Positions 1 through 9,067 of a DNA stretch of 64,000 nt are shown one piece after another. The notes under the pieces are model-generated. The model was given only the letters and a program-made list of their open reading frames with translations. It searched no databases and was not told where the DNA came from. The stretch is from NCBI RefSeq assembly GCF_047729555.1, contig NZ_CP159825.1, positions 1,116,001 to 1,180,000 on the forward strand, read 5' to 3'. This stretch comes from Porticoccus sp905181945. Lineage in GTDB: Bacteria > Pseudomonadota > Gammaproteobacteria > Pseudomonadales > Porticoccaceae. Numbering within the stretch: the stretch's first letter is position 1; every line of letters starts with the position of its first letter. The translations under genes and the position numbers were made by a program.

Positions 1-2184
1 TCCACCCATATCAGTAACACAAAAGTTATGCAGTTTCTGGTAAATATGATGAAATTGGTAGCTATCATATGCTGCTACAATTTCCTTATGCATCTTTATG
101 GTTAGGTCTAAAGCCCAGCGATCAAGCGCTAACATTTCATCGATAGGCACCAGATTGTCAGAAGGATTGAAATCGTCTAGGTTAGACAAAAAGAAACGCG
201 CTGTATTTCGGATTCTGCGATATGAGTCACCAGATCGTTTCAAAATTTCATCAGAAACACTCATCTCACCACTGAAATCTGTAGCTGCAACCCACAACCT
301 CAATACATCAGCACCCTGATCGCTGATAACTTGTTGTGGTGATAATACATTGCCAATAGATTTAGACATCTTGCGGCCATCAGCATCCACAACAAAACCA
401 TGTGTCAAAACTGCCTTATAGGGAGCAGTATTTTTTATTGCAATTGCAGTTTTTAACGATGATTGAAACCAACCCCTGTGTTGATCAGATCCTTCGAGAT
501 AAAGATCTGCAGGAAATTGCAACTCTTTGCGCTCATCAAGAACAGCGGCATGGGTGACGCCTGAATCAAACCATACATCCAAGGTATCGCTCACCTTGTT
601 ATACTCATTTTCTTGGTCACCTAATAATTCCTTGGCATCTATTTCATACCAAAAATCTATGCCGTGCTGCTCGACGCCAGATGCTATAATTTCTATTAAG
701 CGCGGAGTATCAGGATGAACATCGCCAGTCGATTTATGAATGAACAATGGAATAGGAACGCCCCAGGTGCGCTGACGGGAAATACACCAATCTGGGCTAT
801 TTTCAAGCATTCCATTAATTCTTGCCTGTCCCCACTCTGGATACCAAGACAACAATGGAACTGCTTTTTTTGCTTTTTTTAGCAAACTACCCTGAGTCAT
901 GCTAATAAACCACTGAGGGGTCGCACGATAAATCAATGGGGTCTTAGTTCGCCAACAATGAGCGTAACTATGTGTAATCTTTGTATTAGCAAGCAACCGA
1001 TTTTTGTTTTTTAGGAGGCCCACGACCTTTTCGTCAACCTTGTAAACATGTTCTCCAGCAAAAAAATCTACGTCTTTTCGAAATATGCCGTTATCATCAA
1101 TATAATTAAGGGTGCTAATATTATATTTTTCCGCAACAACAAAATCATCCACACCATGATCCGGCGCAGTATGAACACACCCGGTGCCAGCATCAGTTGT
1201 AACATGATCTCCAAGAATGACAGGTACCTGACGGTCAGAAAAAGGATGCCTCAAGACTAATAATTCAAGCTGAGAACCTTTAGCGTGACCCACCACCTGA
1301 TACTCCTTTACCCCCCAGCGGGACAAAATAGACCCCACAAGACTTTTGGCAACCAAATATCGTCCCGGTAAACAACCTGGGGGCTGGCAAGCTAGGAGCA
1401 CGTAATCTAGTTCGGGGTTCAAGCTAACTGCCTGATTTGACGGCAAAGTCCAAGGAGTTGTAGTCCAGATAACTACGGAGATATCACCAACACCATTAAT
1501 CTCAGACATTGCTTTGCCGAAAGCCTCTTCGTCAGCCACAGGAAACGCGACGTCAATTGAAAATGAAATTTTGTCTTGATATTCAACCTCAGTTTCAGCC
1601 AGCGCCGATGCGCCTACGACACTCCAATAAACTGGCTTGTAGCCCTTAACTAAATGTCCGTTTTCAATAACTCTACCAAGGGCACGAATAATACTTGCTT
1701 CAAACTTTTTATCCATAGTGAGATAAGGGTTGCCCCATTCGGCAAAAACACCAAGTCGAATAAAATCTTCCTTTTGCCCTGCTACTTGTCGTTGTGCATA
1801 TTCCCTACATTTTTGGCGAAAAGTTTTATGATCCACCTTGATCCCAGCTTTTCCAATTTTTTTTTCTACTTCATGTTCAATAGGGAGTCCGTGGCAGTCC
1901 CAGCCTGGAACATATGGGGCATCGTAACCACTAAGGGTTCGAGATTTAATCACAATATCTTTTAATATTTTATTAACGGCATGACCAATATGAATTTTAC
2001 CGTTCGCATAAGGAGGACCATCGTGCAAAATAAACTTTTCTCTACCATGACGCTTTTCGCGCAACCTCTCATAGAGCTTGCTTGCCTCCCAGTGTTTAAG
2101 CATTTCCGGTTCCCTCTGAGAGAGATTAGCCTTCATCGGAAACGAGGTAGCAGGCAAATTTAAAGTTAATTTGTAGTCAGTCAT
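1..2184 (-). CDS. ileS: Isoleucyl-tRNA synthetase (IleRS), C-terminus cut off by the window edge
   Basis: Class I aminoacyl-tRNA synthetase charging tRNA-Ile in the cytoplasm. The reading frame enters from the left edge and begins at ATG 2184, giving 728 codons of a family usually about 930-940 aa, so roughly the last 200 residues (anticodon-binding end and zinc-binding tail) lie outside. Seen: N-terminus MTDYKLTLNLPATSFPM, the HIGH-class signature in PPYANGKIHIGHA, and the KMSKS loop at residues 605-609 (plus-strand bases 358-372, followed by IGNVLSP). It starts 22 bp after the ribF stop, so it is the third gene of a murJ-ribF-ileS transcript; in Pseudomonas lspA follows. The ribosome-binding site (AGAAGA) is weak, suggesting coupling to ribF. 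The family is certain; only completeness is limited. Confidence 0.97.
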   Translation of the reverse strand, partial: MTDYKLTLNLPATSFPMKANLSQREPEMLKHWEASKLYERLREKRHGREKFILHDGPPYANGKIHIGHAVNKILKDIVIKSRTLSGYDAPYVPGWDCHGLPIEHEVEKKIGKAGIKVDHKTFRQKCREYAQRQVAGQKEDFIRLGVFAEWGNPYLTMDKKFEASIIRALGRVIENGHLVKGYKPVYWSVVGASALAETEVEYQDKISFSIDVAFPVADEEAFGKAMSEINGVGDISVVIWTTTPWTLPSNQAVSLNPELDYVLLACQPPGCLPGRYLVAKSLVGSILSRWGVKEYQVVGHAKGSQLELLVLRHPFSDRQVPVILGDHVTTDAGTGCVHTAPDHGVDDFVVAEKYNISTLNYIDDNGIFRKDVDFFAGEHVYKVDEKVVGLLKNKNRLLANTKITHSYAHCWRTKTPLIYRATPQWFISMTQGSLLKKAKKAVPLLSWYPEWGQARINGMLENSPDWCISRQRTWGVPIPLFIHKSTGDVHPDTPRLIEIIASGVEQHGIDFWYEIDAKELLGDQENEYNKVSDTLDVWFDSGVTHAAVLDERKELQFPADLYLEGSDQHRGWFQSSLKTAIAIKNTAPYKAVLTHGFVVDADGRKMSKSIGNVLSPQQVISDQGADVLRLWVAATDFSGEMSVSDEILKRSGDSYRRIRNTARFFLSNLDDFNPSDNLVPIDEMLALDRWALDLTIKMHKEIVAAYDSYQFHHIYQKLHNFCVTDMGG

Positions 2185-2206
2185 TTTTTAAAATCTTCTT
2201 CTGTCT

Positions 2207-3148
2207 TTATGCAGTAAAATATTTTCGAGCGACCTGAATGTCGCGATTAATTGCTGTAACCATCATGTCCATGGAAGAAAACGTTTTTTCATCACGAATT
2301 TTAGCTTTAAATTCTACGTGAATTCTTTGTCCATACAAATCTTCATCAAAATCTAATAAATGGACTTCAAGGACCGGCTTAACTAAATCACCTATAGTTG
2401 GCCTGATGCCCACATTGGCAACACCCGCTAAGCGGCGATTACCCAACAATACCTCTACAATAAAAACCCCACTTAATGGGGCGCTGTATCTTTTTAGCGC
2501 GACGTTAACGGTAGGAATTCCAATCTCCCTACCAAGCCTCTGTCCATAAATAACGCAACCCGTGATCTTAAAGGTTTCACCCAGCAGTCTCTCGGCTAGA
2601 ATGAAATTAGATGCCTCTAAAGCTGAACGAATACGAGTACTACTAATTCGCTCGCCTTGGTGCTCTAATGTTAAAGTATCAATGACATCAAAATTATTTT
2701 TATACCCAGCTTGTTGTAGCAGCCGATAATTTCCACTTCTATCGTGGCCAAACCTAAAATCATCACCCACTACCAAACAGCGAACTTTTAAGCCAGAAAT
2801 CAAAACTTTTTCAACAAAATCTATTGCTGACAAGCTGCGCAAAGAGCGGTTAAATTGCAAACAAAAAATTTTATCTACACCCACATTAATGAATGCCTCA
2901 ACTTTTTCACGCAAACGCATTAAGCGAGCTGGAGCCTGTTCGCCAGAAAAAAATTCTTGGGGCTGCGGCTCAAAAATCATAACAACAGAAGGCAACCCAA
3001 GCTCGTTAGCTTTATCAATCAACTGCCGTAATATAGCCTGATGTCCTAAATGGACGCCGTCAAAAGACCCGATAGTTGCAACACAACCACTATGCTCAGG
3101 CTTCAAATTATGCAAGCCTCTAATAAATTTTTTATTATCTTTGGTCAC
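2207..3148 (-). CDS. ribF: Bifunctional riboflavin kinase / FAD synthetase RibF
   Basis: Makes FMN and then FAD from riboflavin and ATP. 313 aa, normal for bacterial RibF. The N-terminal adenylyltransferase part has FIRGLHNL followed by ATIGSFDGVHLGHQAIL, the nucleotide-binding loop with its GxHxGH-type motif, and later ISSTRIRSAL. The C-terminal kinase part has the GREIGIPTVNV loop (usually GxxxGxPTxN) and GVANVGIRPT. The start is GTG at 3148, because the family normally begins just before the RGxHNL motif. That GTG lies inside a 22-bp tandem duplication (3132-3175). It sits between murJ and ileS, the standard gammaproteobacterial order, and is probably co-transcribed with both. Confidence 0.96.
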   Translation of the reverse strand: MTKDNKKFIRGLHNLKPEHSGCVATIGSFDGVHLGHQAILRQLIDKANELGLPSVVMIFEPQPQEFFSGEQAPARLMRLREKVEAFINVGVDKIFCLQFNRSLRSLSAIDFVEKVLISGLKVRCLVVGDDFRFGHDRSGNYRLLQQAGYKNNFDVIDTLTLEHQGERISSTRIRSALEASNFILAERLLGETFKITGCVIYGQRLGREIGIPTVNVALKRYSAPLSGVFIVEVLLGNRRLAGVANVGIRPTIGDLVKPVLEVHLLDFDEDLYGQRIHVEFKAKIRDEKTFSSMDMMVTAINRDIQVARKYFTA

Positions 3149-3175
3149 TTGCCTTGTTATCTTTAGTCACTTGCC
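3132..3175 (-). repeat. 22-bp tandem duplication over the ribF start codon
   Basis: Two adjacent 22-bp copies (3132-3153 and 3154-3175) differ at two positions. Read on the minus strand each contains GTGACYAAAGATAAYAA. The downstream copy supplies the ribF GTG start and its first codons. Because 22 is not a multiple of three, the GTG in the upstream copy is out of frame with ribF. The copy may therefore provide a decoy start or simply be a slippage product. Confidence 0.85.
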
Positions 3176-3286
3176 ATCGATTTCGAGAAATGAAACAAAA
3201 TTATACCCATCCATGGCGATTAAAAACAGATTAGCTTCTTATTTATATTAGCATTAAGCTCAGCTTGAGCCGATCTAAGTCACAGC

Positions 3287-4897
3287 TTATTTATTTTTCA
3301 GATGAAAAAAGCGAAAACCGCCTAAAAAAAGAGCTGAAATATAAACCATTACACCTACAGCACACATCATGCTTAACCATCCAGCCCTTTCCCACCAGAC
3401 CAATTCTAGCCAACTGTTCAGGTACGCAGTAAATCCATATAAAGTGACACACATCGCGATATTGGCATTCAACAACATAAATAAAAATTTACGCCAACCT
3501 GGCTCTGGAACATACACATCACCCTTACGCAAGCCGCGAAATAACAAAATACTATTTAGTATAGCGGCTAACGATGTTGCTAAAGCCAACCCAACATGTC
3601 CTATCTCTAAATAAAAATGAAAAGGTGTCGCTAAAACAATATTGAGCCCCATATTTACCGCCAAAGCTATGATACCTATACGAACAGGGGTTCTAATGTC
3701 TTGACGGGAAAAATAACCTGGAGCTAAAACTTTTATCATCATAAAAGCTACCACTCCCACTGAGTATGCACGCAAACTCATAGCAGCCATAGCCATATCT
3801 CGGGGCGTCATGACTTCTCCATAATAGAATAATGCTACTAAAATTGGCTCGGCCAAAATTATCAGCGCTATGGCTGCCGGAATAGCAATAAGCAAAACTA
3901 AGCGAATCGCCCAATCTAATGTGGCGCTGAACTTTTCAAGATTATCGGCGACATGTTGCCTAGATAGATTAGGCAATATGACGGTAGCAATAGCAATCCC
4001 AAACACACCTAAAGGCAGCTCGGCTAAACGGTCAGAATAGTAAAGCCAAGAAATACTTCCCGTGGGAAGAAGTGAGGCTATCATGGTATCCAGCAAAAGA
4101 TTTATTTGACTCACTGAAACGCCAAAAATTGCTGGGGCCATTAACTTCAGTATCTTGACAACCCCCTCATCACGCCAGCCTAAAGCAGGGGAAGGAATCA
4201 TATGAATTTGAGCTAAAAATGGTAGCTGAAATAACAACTGTATTATACCTGCAGCTAAAACACCCCAAGCAAGAGCATATACAGGCTCATCAAACCATGG
4301 GGAGACAAAAATCGCTGCAACTATCAAGGATATGTTTAAAAAAACGGGAGTGATGGCAGGAACTGCAAATCTATCATAGCTATTAAGAATTGCTCCGGCA
4401 AACCCTGTTAAGGATATTAGCATTAAGTAGGGGAATGTAATCTTCAACATGTCGCTAGCAGCAGCAAATTTATCTGGATCATCTAACCAAAAGCCAAATG
4501 CAAAAATACCGGTAATCAAGGGAGCCGCTATGACAACTAAAACTGTAACCGCAATAAGTATGGATCCTAAAACCCCAGCTACGCTATTTATTAAAGCTTT
4601 TACTGCAGCCTGACTGCCGGCCTCTCTATATTCAGCTAAAACAGGCACAAAAGCTTGAGAAAAAGCACCTTCAGCAAAAAGTCGCCGAAAAAAATTAGGG
4701 ATTTTAAACGCAACAAAAAAAGCATCTGCCATGGCATCTGCGCCAATAAACCTGGCTATAACGATATCTCGTAACAACCCCAAGACCCTAGAGCACATGG
4801 TCATGGAAGCGACTACCCCGCTAGATCTTAATAATCCCACTGGTTCCACTAGAGGGTCTGGCTGCTTGCTTATATCAAGCGCATCTTGATGCTTCAA
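3287..4897 (-). CDS. murJ: Lipid II flippase MurJ
   Basis: Inner-membrane MOP-superfamily flippase that moves lipid II to the periplasm for peptidoglycan synthesis. 536 aa with many hydrophobic helices, consistent with the usual 14 TM segments. The signature region SMTMCSRVLGLLRDIV, then DAFFVAFKIPNFFRR and AEGAFSQAFVPVL, is essentially that of E. coli MurJ. The longest frame starts at TTG 4897; the family normally starts close to the LLRSSGVVAS segment, so in-frame GTG codons about 16-19 codons downstream are realistic alternatives. The first 20 residues (polar, Asp/Pro-rich) are thus uncertain. It is divergent from rpsT and upstream of ribF-ileS, as in Pseudomonas. Confidence 0.95.
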   Translation of the reverse strand: MKHQDALDISKQPDPLVEPVGLLRSSGVVASMTMCSRVLGLLRDIVIARFIGADAMADAFFVAFKIPNFFRRLFAEGAFSQAFVPVLAEYREAGSQAAVKALINSVAGVLGSILIAVTVLVVIAAPLITGIFAFGFWLDDPDKFAAASDMLKITFPYLMLISLTGFAGAILNSYDRFAVPAITPVFLNISLIVAAIFVSPWFDEPVYALAWGVLAAGIIQLLFQLPFLAQIHMIPSPALGWRDEGVVKILKLMAPAIFGVSVSQINLLLDTMIASLLPTGSISWLYYSDRLAELPLGVFGIAIATVILPNLSRQHVADNLEKFSATLDWAIRLVLLIAIPAAIALIILAEPILVALFYYGEVMTPRDMAMAAMSLRAYSVGVVAFMMIKVLAPGYFSRQDIRTPVRIGIIALAVNMGLNIVLATPFHFYLEIGHVGLALATSLAAILNSILLFRGLRKGDVYVPEPGWRKFLFMLLNANIAMCVTLYGFTAYLNSWLELVWWERAGWLSMMCAVGVMVYISALFLGGFRFFHLKNK

Positions 4898-5076
4898 AAG
4901 TTAAGCCCCGATTACTTTGTAAAAGTAAGAAATTAATTTTTAAAATAATCATATCCATATTGAGCTTAAGTTTACGATCATATTTAGATTTAGCACAGAC
5001 ATAACATGAAATATGAGAAGAACTCTCCTAATATTAGATTTTAATCATGATAATAAAGGTTTCACCACAATTCATA

Positions 5077-5105
5077 TTGATAAGCACTAGCAAACATTGT
5101 ATATT
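5077..5105 (+). promoter_or_regulatory. Sigma-70 promoter of rpsT
   Basis: TTGATA (5077-5082), a 17-bp spacer and TATATT (5100-5105), about 50 bp ahead of the rpsT GTG. Spacing is ideal and both hexamers are near consensus. The rest of the 261-bp murJ-rpsT gap (4898-5158) is AT-rich; I see no other clear element in it. Confidence 0.7.
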
Positions 5106-5158
5106 CTCGCGTCTTGAGTTAAGACCTTAATCTTAATATAGCTTATAAGGAGCATTAG

Positions 5159-5428
5159 GTGGCCAACACACCCCAAGCACGCAAAAGAGCGCGCCAGAAT
5201 GAAAAAAATCGTAAGCATAATGGCAGCATGCGCTCCATGGTTCGCACCTATCTAAAGAAGACAGATGCTGCCATAGAGTCAGGTGAGGCAGCGGCAGCAC
5301 AAGCTGCTTTCAATATAGTTGCCCCCATACTTGACCGAATTGCCGATAAAGGAGTTATCCATAAAAATAAAGCTGCCCGTCACAAAAGTCGCTTAAACGC
5401 AAAAATAAGGGCCCTTTCAGCTAGCTAG
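5159..5428 (+). CDS. rpsT: 30S ribosomal protein S20
   Basis: Primary 16S-binding small-subunit protein. 89 aa, the standard length, beginning MANTPQARKRARQNEKNRKH and ending KSRLNAKIRALS. The start is GTG (5159) behind a good AAGGAG at about 8 bp. A non-AUG start is typical of this gene: E. coli rpsT uses UUG, which is tied to autogenous translational control. It is monocistronic, with its own promoter upstream and a hairpin terminator at 5458-5483, and divergent from murJ. Confidence 0.98.
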   Translation: MANTPQARKRARQNEKNRKHNGSMRSMVRTYLKKTDAAIESGEAAAAQAAFNIVAPILDRIADKGVIHKNKAARHKSRLNAKIRALSAS

Positions 5429-5457
5429 AGCCGTTAAATTAGCTGCCCGAGCAATGT

Positions 5458-5483
5458 AAAACCGGCATATAGCCGGTTTTTTT
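5458..5483 (+). terminator. Rho-independent terminator of rpsT
   Basis: Stem AACCGGC / GCCGGTT with a five-base ATATA loop, followed by a run of seven T, 30 bp after the rpsT stop. A classic intrinsic terminator on the plus strand. Confidence 0.9.
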
Positions 5484-5550
5484 ATATATAAGTTTTAATT
5501 GAACGGCGATCTTTCGCAAAGAGAAAGAGTACTCTAGGTGGAAACATAAA

Positions 5551-6675
5551 TCAGGTCAAAACTAAATTATCACTATGAATTAACTCCTGGGAATCACAAT
5601 AACCCAGCATATCAGATATAAATGCACTGCTTTTACCAATAATTTTGGCGCTCTCAACGGCACCGTAATTAACGATTCCTCGTGCAACTTCGGCGCCGCT
5701 CCCATCAACACACTTCACCAAATCCCCTTTGCGAAAATTTCCCTCTATGCTCTTTACCCCAATTGGAAGCAGGCTCTTGCGATGCTTTACCAGCATTTTT
5801 ACTGCTCCTGCATCAAGTGTTAATGCACCAAAAACCCTCATCCTGCAAGCCATCCATTGCTTGCGAGCTGCAATTGGTTCTTTGTTAGCAGCAAGCAGAG
5901 TGCCCAATATTTGTCCTTTCAGCAATTGAGTTAAGATGCCATCTACCTTGCCATTAGCTATGATAGTGTTTGTACCAGAAAGAGAAGCAAGCCTGGCAGC
6001 CTTAAGTTTTGTAACCATTCCTCCTCGCCCCAGACTACCTGAGCCTCCAGCTAATACACTTAACGTCCTATCTCTCGAGTTTCCATAAGAAATTAATTTA
6101 GCCCGAGGATTTCTTCTCGGATCTGAATCAAAAAGACCATCCTGGTCAGTTAGTATGATCAATAAATCAGCATCTATTAGATTTGCAACCATAGCGGCCA
6201 AAGTATCGTTGTCGCCAAAACAAATTTCATCTGTTGCCACTGCATCGTTCTCGTTAACTATAGGCGCCACTTTGAGCTTAAGTAATGACTGTAATGTATT
6301 TCGAGCATTCAGGTAGCGTTCACGAATTGAAATATCATCATGATTTAATAAAATTTGGGCAGTAGTATGCTTATATTTCTGAAACTCAAATTCGTAAGCC
6401 TGAGCTAGTCCCATTTGGCCGACGGCAGCGGCGACCTGCAGCTCATGCACCAATGAAGGGCGCTCGTCCCAATTAAGCCTGAACATCCCCTCAGCAACAG
6501 CACCAGAAGAAACAATCACAACCTCTAACCCCTTATTAAGCATACCTGCAATCTGTTCCACCCAGGCAGCAATAGCTGCCTTATCAAGCCCTTGATCATT
6601 GGAGGTTAATAGTGCGCTGCCAATTTTTACAACCACGCGCTTAGTTTTTTTTACAGAATCTCTGCGATTAATCAT
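5551..6675 (-). CDS. proB: Glutamate 5-kinase ProB with PUA domain
   Basis: First step of proline synthesis: ATP-dependent phosphorylation of glutamate. About 374 aa from ATG 6675. The amino-acid kinase domain runs over the first ~255 residues, with VVVKIGSALLTS near the start, VIVSSGAVAEG, and the NENDAVATDE and GDNDTLAA motifs that bind substrate and nucleotide. A C-terminal PUA domain (about 280-370) matches the long E. coli-type enzyme. The open frame extends to GTG 6705, but the ATG at 6675 has a better GGA-type ribosome-binding site and gives the family's usual N-terminus. It follows obgE by about 100 bp; proA is not nearby, as in Pseudomonas. Confidence 0.95.
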   Translation of the reverse strand: MINRRDSVKKTKRVVVKIGSALLTSNDQGLDKAAIAAWVEQIAGMLNKGLEVVIVSSGAVAEGMFRLNWDERPSLVHELQVAAAVGQMGLAQAYEFEFQKYKHTTAQILLNHDDISIRERYLNARNTLQSLLKLKVAPIVNENDAVATDEICFGDNDTLAAMVANLIDADLLIILTDQDGLFDSDPRRNPRAKLISYGNSRDRTLSVLAGGSGSLGRGGMVTKLKAARLASLSGTNTIIANGKVDGILTQLLKGQILGTLLAANKEPIAARKQWMACRMRVFGALTLDAGAVKMLVKHRKSLLPIGVKSIEGNFRKGDLVKCVDGSGAEVARGIVNYGAVESAKIIGKSSAFISDMLGYCDSQELIHSDNLVLT

Positions 6676-6779
6676 ATTTCGTCCAGCTACATTATTTAGC
6701 CACACTCGTCATGAGTTTTTATTTATCTTTTAAGCTTTATATTAAATGGCTAATTTTTATTATTTTGAAAAATCTTTAT

Positions 6780-7946
6780 TTAATTGCTATATATCACTTC
6801 GATATCATCGTCATCGTCATCGTCCGTCAACTTTACCTTCTCTTTTAGCAACTCTATTCGATCTCTAGCTTCAAATTGCATTTTTGACTGGAGCTCTCTT
6901 TCGTAAGCTGCAGCTTCAGGGTTCTCTTGCTCCACCTCCCAGCAGTCTTCTAGGCGATTCATTATGTCCTGGCACAAGACTTCGGTCCCAACGGCAGCTA
7001 AAGCAGATATATAATATACAGGACCAGTCCATTCTAGCTTTTCAATAACCTCTGCACAGCGACTAATTTTTTCATCTTCCGGCAACATGTCAATCTTATT
7101 TAGTACTAACCAGCGCTCACGACCCCAGAGAGTAGGGCTGAATAAATCCAATTCATTCTCTATAACATTAACATTACTAGCTGGGCAGGAGTCATCCGCT
7201 GGCAACATGTCAACCAAATGCAACAATAAACGCGTTCTGGTTAAATGTTTTAAAAAGCGGATGCCCAAGCCAGCACCTTCAGCCGCACCTTGGACCAAAC
7301 CAGGAATGTCCGCAATCACAAAACTACGGTATCTTTGCGGACTCACTACCCCTAAGTTTGGCACTAGCGTGGTGAACGGATAATCAGCGACTTTCGGTCG
7401 CGCAGCTGAAACAGCACGGATAAAAGTAGATTTGCCGGCATTCGGAAGCCCCAGCAATCCAACATCAGCCAAAACCTTAAGCTCTAGTTTTAAATGTCGC
7501 AGTTCGCCCTCAGACCCTGAGGATGTTTGTCTTGGGGCACGATTAGCGCTCGACTTAAAGCGAGTATTACCTAATCCATGGTAGCCGGCCTTGGCTACCA
7601 TTAATCGTTGGTTACCAGCAGTTATATCGCCGAGCACTTCTTCGGTATCTTCATCTATGATCGTCGTGCCAACAGGCACCTTTAAAATAAGATCATCACC
7701 GCCCTTGCCAGTACAATTTGAAGATTTTCCTGCTTGACCGCTTTCAGCATTAAAATTTCGCTGAAAGCGAAAATCAACTAACGTATTAAGATTACTGTCG
7801 CCTTCCAAATAAACACTGCCGCCATCGCCGCCATCGCCGCCATCTGGGCCGCCTTTTTCAATAAATTTCTCACGACGAAAACTAAGGCATCCGTTACCAC
7901 CTCGGCCTGCTTGAACATGAATAGTTGTTTCGTCAACAAATTTCAT
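6780..7946 (-). CDS. obgE: GTPase ObgE/CgtA
   Basis: Essential ribosome-associated GTPase acting in 50S assembly and stringent/growth control. 388 aa. The glycine-rich Obg fold occupies residues 1-158 (FVDETTIHVQAGRGGNGCLS, then GGPDGGDGGDGGSVYLEGD). The G domain follows, with P-loop GLPNAGKSTF, DIPGLVQGAAEGAGLG as switch II region, and NKID. The tail ends in an uninterrupted aspartate stretch (TDDDDDDDIEVIY), like the acidic C-termini of many Obg proteins. It lies in the conserved rplU-rpmA-obgE-proB order but behind a strong terminator after rpmA, so it probably also has a promoter in 7947-8080; none stands out there. Confidence 0.97.
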   Translation of the reverse strand: MKFVDETTIHVQAGRGGNGCLSFRREKFIEKGGPDGGDGGDGGSVYLEGDSNLNTLVDFRFQRNFNAESGQAGKSSNCTGKGGDDLILKVPVGTTIIDEDTEEVLGDITAGNQRLMVAKAGYHGLGNTRFKSSANRAPRQTSSGSEGELRHLKLELKVLADVGLLGLPNAGKSTFIRAVSAARPKVADYPFTTLVPNLGVVSPQRYRSFVIADIPGLVQGAAEGAGLGIRFLKHLTRTRLLLHLVDMLPADDSCPASNVNVIENELDLFSPTLWGRERWLVLNKIDMLPEDEKISRCAEVIEKLEWTGPVYYISALAAVGTEVLCQDIMNRLEDCWEVEQENPEAAAYERELQSKMQFEARDRIELLKEKVKLTDDDDDDDIEVIYSN

Positions 7947-8080
7947 AATATCGAGTCACAATATATTTTAAATACTAGAATCTTGGTCTGGATTGAAAAT
8001 GGAGTATACAGCTTCTAGAGATGCGTTATAAGTTATCAAAATACAAACAAGGCTAAGAAAGTAAATTACGTCGTCATAAC

Positions 8081-8107
8081 AAAAAGCCCCGCTTTTAGCG
8101 GGGCTTT
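8081..8107 (-). terminator. Rho-independent terminator after rpmA
   Basis: On the minus strand AAAGCCCCGC, a five-base loop, GCGGGGCTTT and further T residues: a ten-base-pair GC-rich stem 33 bp after the rpmA stop. It should end or strongly attenuate the rplU-rpmA transcript before obgE. Confidence 0.92.
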
Positions 8108-8140
8108 AGCCTAAATAAAAAGGCAACCTAATTTGACACC

Positions 8141-8398
8141 TTAGGCAGTCACAATATCAACATATTTTCGATTACTGGGTCCTCTTACTATGAACTTTAC
8201 TTCTCCAGTAGCAGTCGCAAATATTGTATGATCTCGGCCAAGTCCAGCATTATTGCCCGCATAAAATCTCGTACCTCTCTGCCTAACAATAATGCTTCCA
8301 GCAGATACTTTTTCTCCTCCAAAGCGCTTAACGCCGAGACGTTTACTTTCGGAATCGCGTCCATTGCGGGTACTACCACCAGCTTTCTTGTGAGCCAT
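8141..8398 (-). CDS. rpmA: 50S ribosomal protein L27
   Basis: Large-subunit protein whose N-terminus reaches the peptidyl-transferase centre. 85 aa, begins MAHKKAGGSTRNGRDSESKR, the exact family signature. There is no N-terminal cleavage extension of the Firmicute type, so the protein starts directly with the functional AHKK end. AGGAGA precedes the ATG. It follows rplU by 9 bp and is co-transcribed with it. Confidence 0.98.
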   Translation of the reverse strand: MAHKKAGGSTRNGRDSESKRLGVKRFGGEKVSAGSIIVRQRGTRFYAGNNAGLGRDHTIFATATGEVKFIVRGPSNRKYVDIVTA

Positions 8399-8407
8399 GA
8401 CGTTCTC

Positions 8408-8848
8408 CTATTTGTTGATCTCGGGTTTAACCTTAGGTTTAGCTTCCACTTTAGCCTTGGGTTTAGCTTCCACTTTAGCCTTGGGTTTAGCTTCCGCTTT
8501 AGCCTTGGGTTTAGCTTCAGCTTTAACCTTTATTTCGCCTATAATTATACTAGTAATCTTAATCTCAGTGAACCACTGACGATGACCCATTTGTTTGCGG
8601 CTATGTTTACGACGATTAAATTTAATGATTTTTACTTTATCAGCACGTCCATGACTTAGCACTTCCGCCGTAACCTTTGCTCCATCAATATAAGGCGCAC
8701 CAATTTTGATTTTCTCGCTGTCAGTAACCATAAGTACTTCAGCAAAATCAATTTTTTCACCTGTGGGCACATCTAGTTTTTCCACACGAAGAAATTCGCC
8801 CTCTTCAACACGATGTTGTTTTCCGCCACTTTTAATTACTGCATACAT
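8408..8848 (-). CDS. rplU: 50S ribosomal protein L21 with a repetitive Ala/Lys-rich C-terminal tail
   Basis: 23S-binding large-subunit protein. The first ~103 residues match ordinary L21 (MYAVIKSGGKQHRVEEGEFL, then KFNRRKHSRKQMGHRQWFTEI). E. coli L21 ends at 103 aa; here about 40 extra residues follow, built from an eight-residue unit of type AKPKAKVE repeated about four times and ending KPEINK. The tail is encoded by four 24-bp DNA repeats (8431-8526). Its composition resembles histone H1-like AK-rich tails, so extra rRNA or nucleic-acid contact is plausible but unproven. The gene has a consensus promoter upstream, GGAG before the ATG, and leads the rplU-rpmA unit. Confidence 0.96.
   Translation of the reverse strand: MYAVIKSGGKQHRVEEGEFLRVEKLDVPTGEKIDFAEVLMVTDSEKIKIGAPYIDGAKVTAEVLSHGRADKVKIIKFNRRKHSRKQMGHRQWFTEIKITSIIIGEIKVKAEAKPKAKAEAKPKAKVEAKPKAKVEAKPKVKPEINK
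8431..8526 (-). repeat. Four 24-bp tandem repeats encoding the L21 tail
   Basis: Units at 8431-8454, 8455-8478, 8479-8502 and 8503-8526, each close to CCTTGGGTTTAGCTTCCACT plus four bases on the plus strand, with one to four mismatches between units. The unit length is a multiple of three, so gain or loss of a copy keeps the rplU frame and only changes tail length. Confidence 0.9.
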
Positions 8849-8924
8849 ACGATTTACTCCATATTCGCTTCACCAGTTCAAGCCCAAAAAACGATTTCTC
8901 TAGGCCGGTTTTGCGAGCGCGTGG

Positions 8925-8953
8925 ATTTTAAGACAAACAGCACCTAATCGCAA
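8925..8953 (-). promoter_or_regulatory. Sigma-70 promoter of rplU-rpmA
   Basis: Minus-strand TTGCGA (8948-8953), a 17-bp spacer and TAAAAT (8925-8930), about 75 bp ahead of the rplU ATG. Good spacing and hexamers. The divergent gap also holds two TATAAT boxes nine bases apart (8978-8998 region) pointing toward ispB, but I could not pair either with a convincing -35. Confidence 0.7.
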
Positions 8954-9067
8954 GAATAAATTGTTATAAAGGTTGGCTATAATAGCTATAATAGCTAGGA
9001 AGCTTGACATGAAAACACCTCAAGCCCCAAAATTCAATCTCTTCTATTTATTTTATTGAGCAAGCTA

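Noticed and set aside
8960..9000. Tandem TATAAT boxes as the ispB promoter
   Set aside because: Two good -10 boxes but no -35 at acceptable spacing for either; left as a remark only.
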